NCBI RefSeq assembly: GCF_013106755.1
Contig: NZ_WHPF01000010.1
Coordinates: 1-64,000, forward strand
DNA length: 64,000 nucleotides
Direction of reading: 5' to 3'
Origin: Limnovirga soli
Lineage (GTDB): Bacteria > Bacteroidota > Bacteroidia > Chitinophagales > Chitinophagaceae
Both the position numbers and the translations under genes were made by a program. Under the pieces are notes generated by a model, which worked only from the letters and a program-made list of their open reading frames with translations, was not told the origin of the DNA and did no database searches. Within the stretch, counting starts at the first letter, position 1, and every line of letters begins with the position of its first letter. Below are positions 63,061-64,000 of the stretch, in pieces.

Positions 63061-64000
63061 TTAAACCATGGTAAAGGTTTCCAGAAATTTGGTAGTAAAA
63101 TTACCTTTTCTGAAATCTTCATTTTTCATGAGTTGCAAATGAAATGGAATGGTGGTTTTAACACCTTCTATAATATACTCGCTTAATGCACGGTACATGG
63201 TGTCTATTGCCTCTTCACGGGTGCGGGCTACCGCAATTAATTTGGCAATCATAGAATCATAGTAAGGCGGAATTACATAACCGGCATACACATGACTATC
63301 AACACGTACACCATGGCCACCTGGCGTATTTAACACGGTTATTTTACCCGGAGATGGTCTGAAATCGTTGTAAGGATCTTCAGCATTAATGCGGCATTCT
63401 ATGGCATGCATCTGAGGCAGGTAATTGATGCCGGATATTTTCTCACCCATTGCAATTTTAATCTGCTCTTTAATCAGGTCGAAATTAATTACTTCTTCGG
63501 TTACACAATGTTCTACCTGTATACGGGTATTCATTTCCATGAAGTAAAAATTACGGTGTTTATCTACCAGAAATTCAATGGTACCAACACTTTCGTAATT
63601 AATGGCGCTGGCTGCCTTTATAGCTGCTTCTCCCATTCTTTCTCTTAGCTCGGGTGTCATAAAAGGAGAAGGCGATTCTTCCACCAGCTTTTGGTGGCGG
63701 CGTTGAATGGAGCAATCTCTTTCACTTAAATGGCAAATATTACCATATTGATCGCCTGCCACCTGAATTTCTATATGGCGTGGTTCTTCCACAAATTTTT
63801 CCATATAAATACCATCGTTTTTAAAGGAGGCTGCTGCTTCAGTTTTGGCTGTTGTGTAGGCTTTTTCCATTTCGGTATCATTCCAAACCACCCGCATACC
63901 TTTACCACCACCACCGGCAGTTGCTTTAAGTATAACCGGGTATCCAACTTCTTTAGCTAAAGTAATGGCCTCTTCAATACTGCCTAGCAAACCTTCGCCA
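63061..64000 (-). CDS. accC: Biotin carboxylase (acetyl-CoA carboxylase), 3' part
   Basis: The frame continues past the window end in [11 protein letters not shown], so the TTG at 63990 is not the true start. Visible parts are the ATP-grasp domain, with the glycine-rich loop [14 protein letters not shown] and [31 protein letters not shown], and [18 protein letters not shown]. The C-terminal domain contains [20 protein letters not shown] and [20 protein letters not shown]. The enzyme carboxylates the biotin of the carrier protein in fatty-acid synthesis, or in a related biotin-dependent carboxylase. About the first third is outside the window. Confidence 0.95.
   Translation of the reverse strand, partial: GEGLLGSIEEAITLAKEVGYPVILKATAGGGGKGMRVVWNDTEMEKAYTTAKTEAAASFKNDGIYMEKFVEEPRHIEIQVAGDQYGNICHLSERDCSIQRRHQKLVEESPSPFMTPELRERMGEAAIKAASAINYESVGTIEFLVDKHRNFYFMEMNTRIQVEHCVTEEVINFDLIKEQIKIAMGEKISGINYLPQMHAIECRINAEDPYNDFRPSPGKITVLNTPGGHGVRVDSHVYAGYVIPPYYDSMIAKLIAVARTREEAIDTMYRALSEYIIEGVKTTIPFHLQLMKNEDFRKGNFTTKFLETFTMV

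Overview
The window looks like ordinary chromosome of a Bacteroidota bacterium, most likely family Chitinophagaceae (inference, no rRNA gene present). Grounds: AT-rich DNA, a SusC/SusD pair, type IX secretion (T9SS) type A and type B C-terminal domains on cargo proteins, a PorG/DUF6089-like barrel, several TAnnTTTG-type -7 promoter boxes, and housekeeping genes of Bacteroidota type. I count 48 protein genes, two cut by the window edges. I see no rRNA, tRNA, CRISPR array, transposase or prophage.

Layout. 1-5.4 kb: the end of a fibre/adhesin-like protein, then two tandem paralogous secreted Ig-like repeat proteins. 5.7-9.3 kb: cold-shock-domain protein, the CbpA/CbpM co-chaperone pair and an FGGY sugar kinase. 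9.3-15.0 kb (minus strand): an ECF sigma factor, a very short anti-sigma-like protein, a DUF4331 T9SS protein, a TPR protein and a HupE/UreJ-like membrane protein. A LuxR-type regulator is divergent from this cluster, and operator-like repeats lie between the two promoters. 16-26.7 kb: CDP-alcohol phosphatidyltransferase, a large zinc metalloprotease, rpsF-rpsR-rplI, def with an unknown secreted protein, ruvX, a UbiA-type prenyltransferase, a SpoU methyltransferase, an ElaA-like acetyltransferase and the DUF6089 protein. 27-38 kb (plus strand): histidine kinase and receiver, a permease translationally coupled to a guanidino-hydrolase-like enzyme, an amidase, GTP-type PEP carboxykinase and an AspT/YidE-like transporter. 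38-43.6 kb (minus): subtilisin-like lipoprotein, acetyltransferase, ureohydrolase, OsmC, and a T9SS type B protein. 44-56.6 kb (minus): a SusC/SusD locus followed by an ASPIC/UnbV-VCBS lipoprotein, DUF1573, a VCBS protein with a haem-type CxxCH, and a vanadium-haloperoxidase-like PAP2 enzyme. 56.9-64 kb (minus): miaA, a sigma-54 type response regulator without DNA-binding domain, a TonB receptor, pdhB and partial accC.

The most unusual signal is not a gene. Twenty-three intergenic loci carry 32 copies of a structured repeat whose core reads CTTGCGTCGCAC(A/T)CTTGTAC, in both orientations. Nine loci are paired, inverted, roughly 185-235 bp elements. Fourteen carry a single half. The elements have conserved outer boxes (GAGCCCGGC or TACCGGC next to A/T runs), a second inner box (ATGCAGC) and at least three interchangeable core types, and they sit in gaps of every gene arrangement but never inside a recognised gene. 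This is a dispersed REP/MITE-like family whose mobilising enzyme is not in the window. It is the best candidate here for an undescribed system.

The most interesting protein-coding units are the sigma/anti-sigma/DUF4331/TPR/HupE cluster with its operator-like repeats, and the outer-membrane locus that joins SusC/D to CRTAC1-like and haloperoxidase-like lipoproteins.
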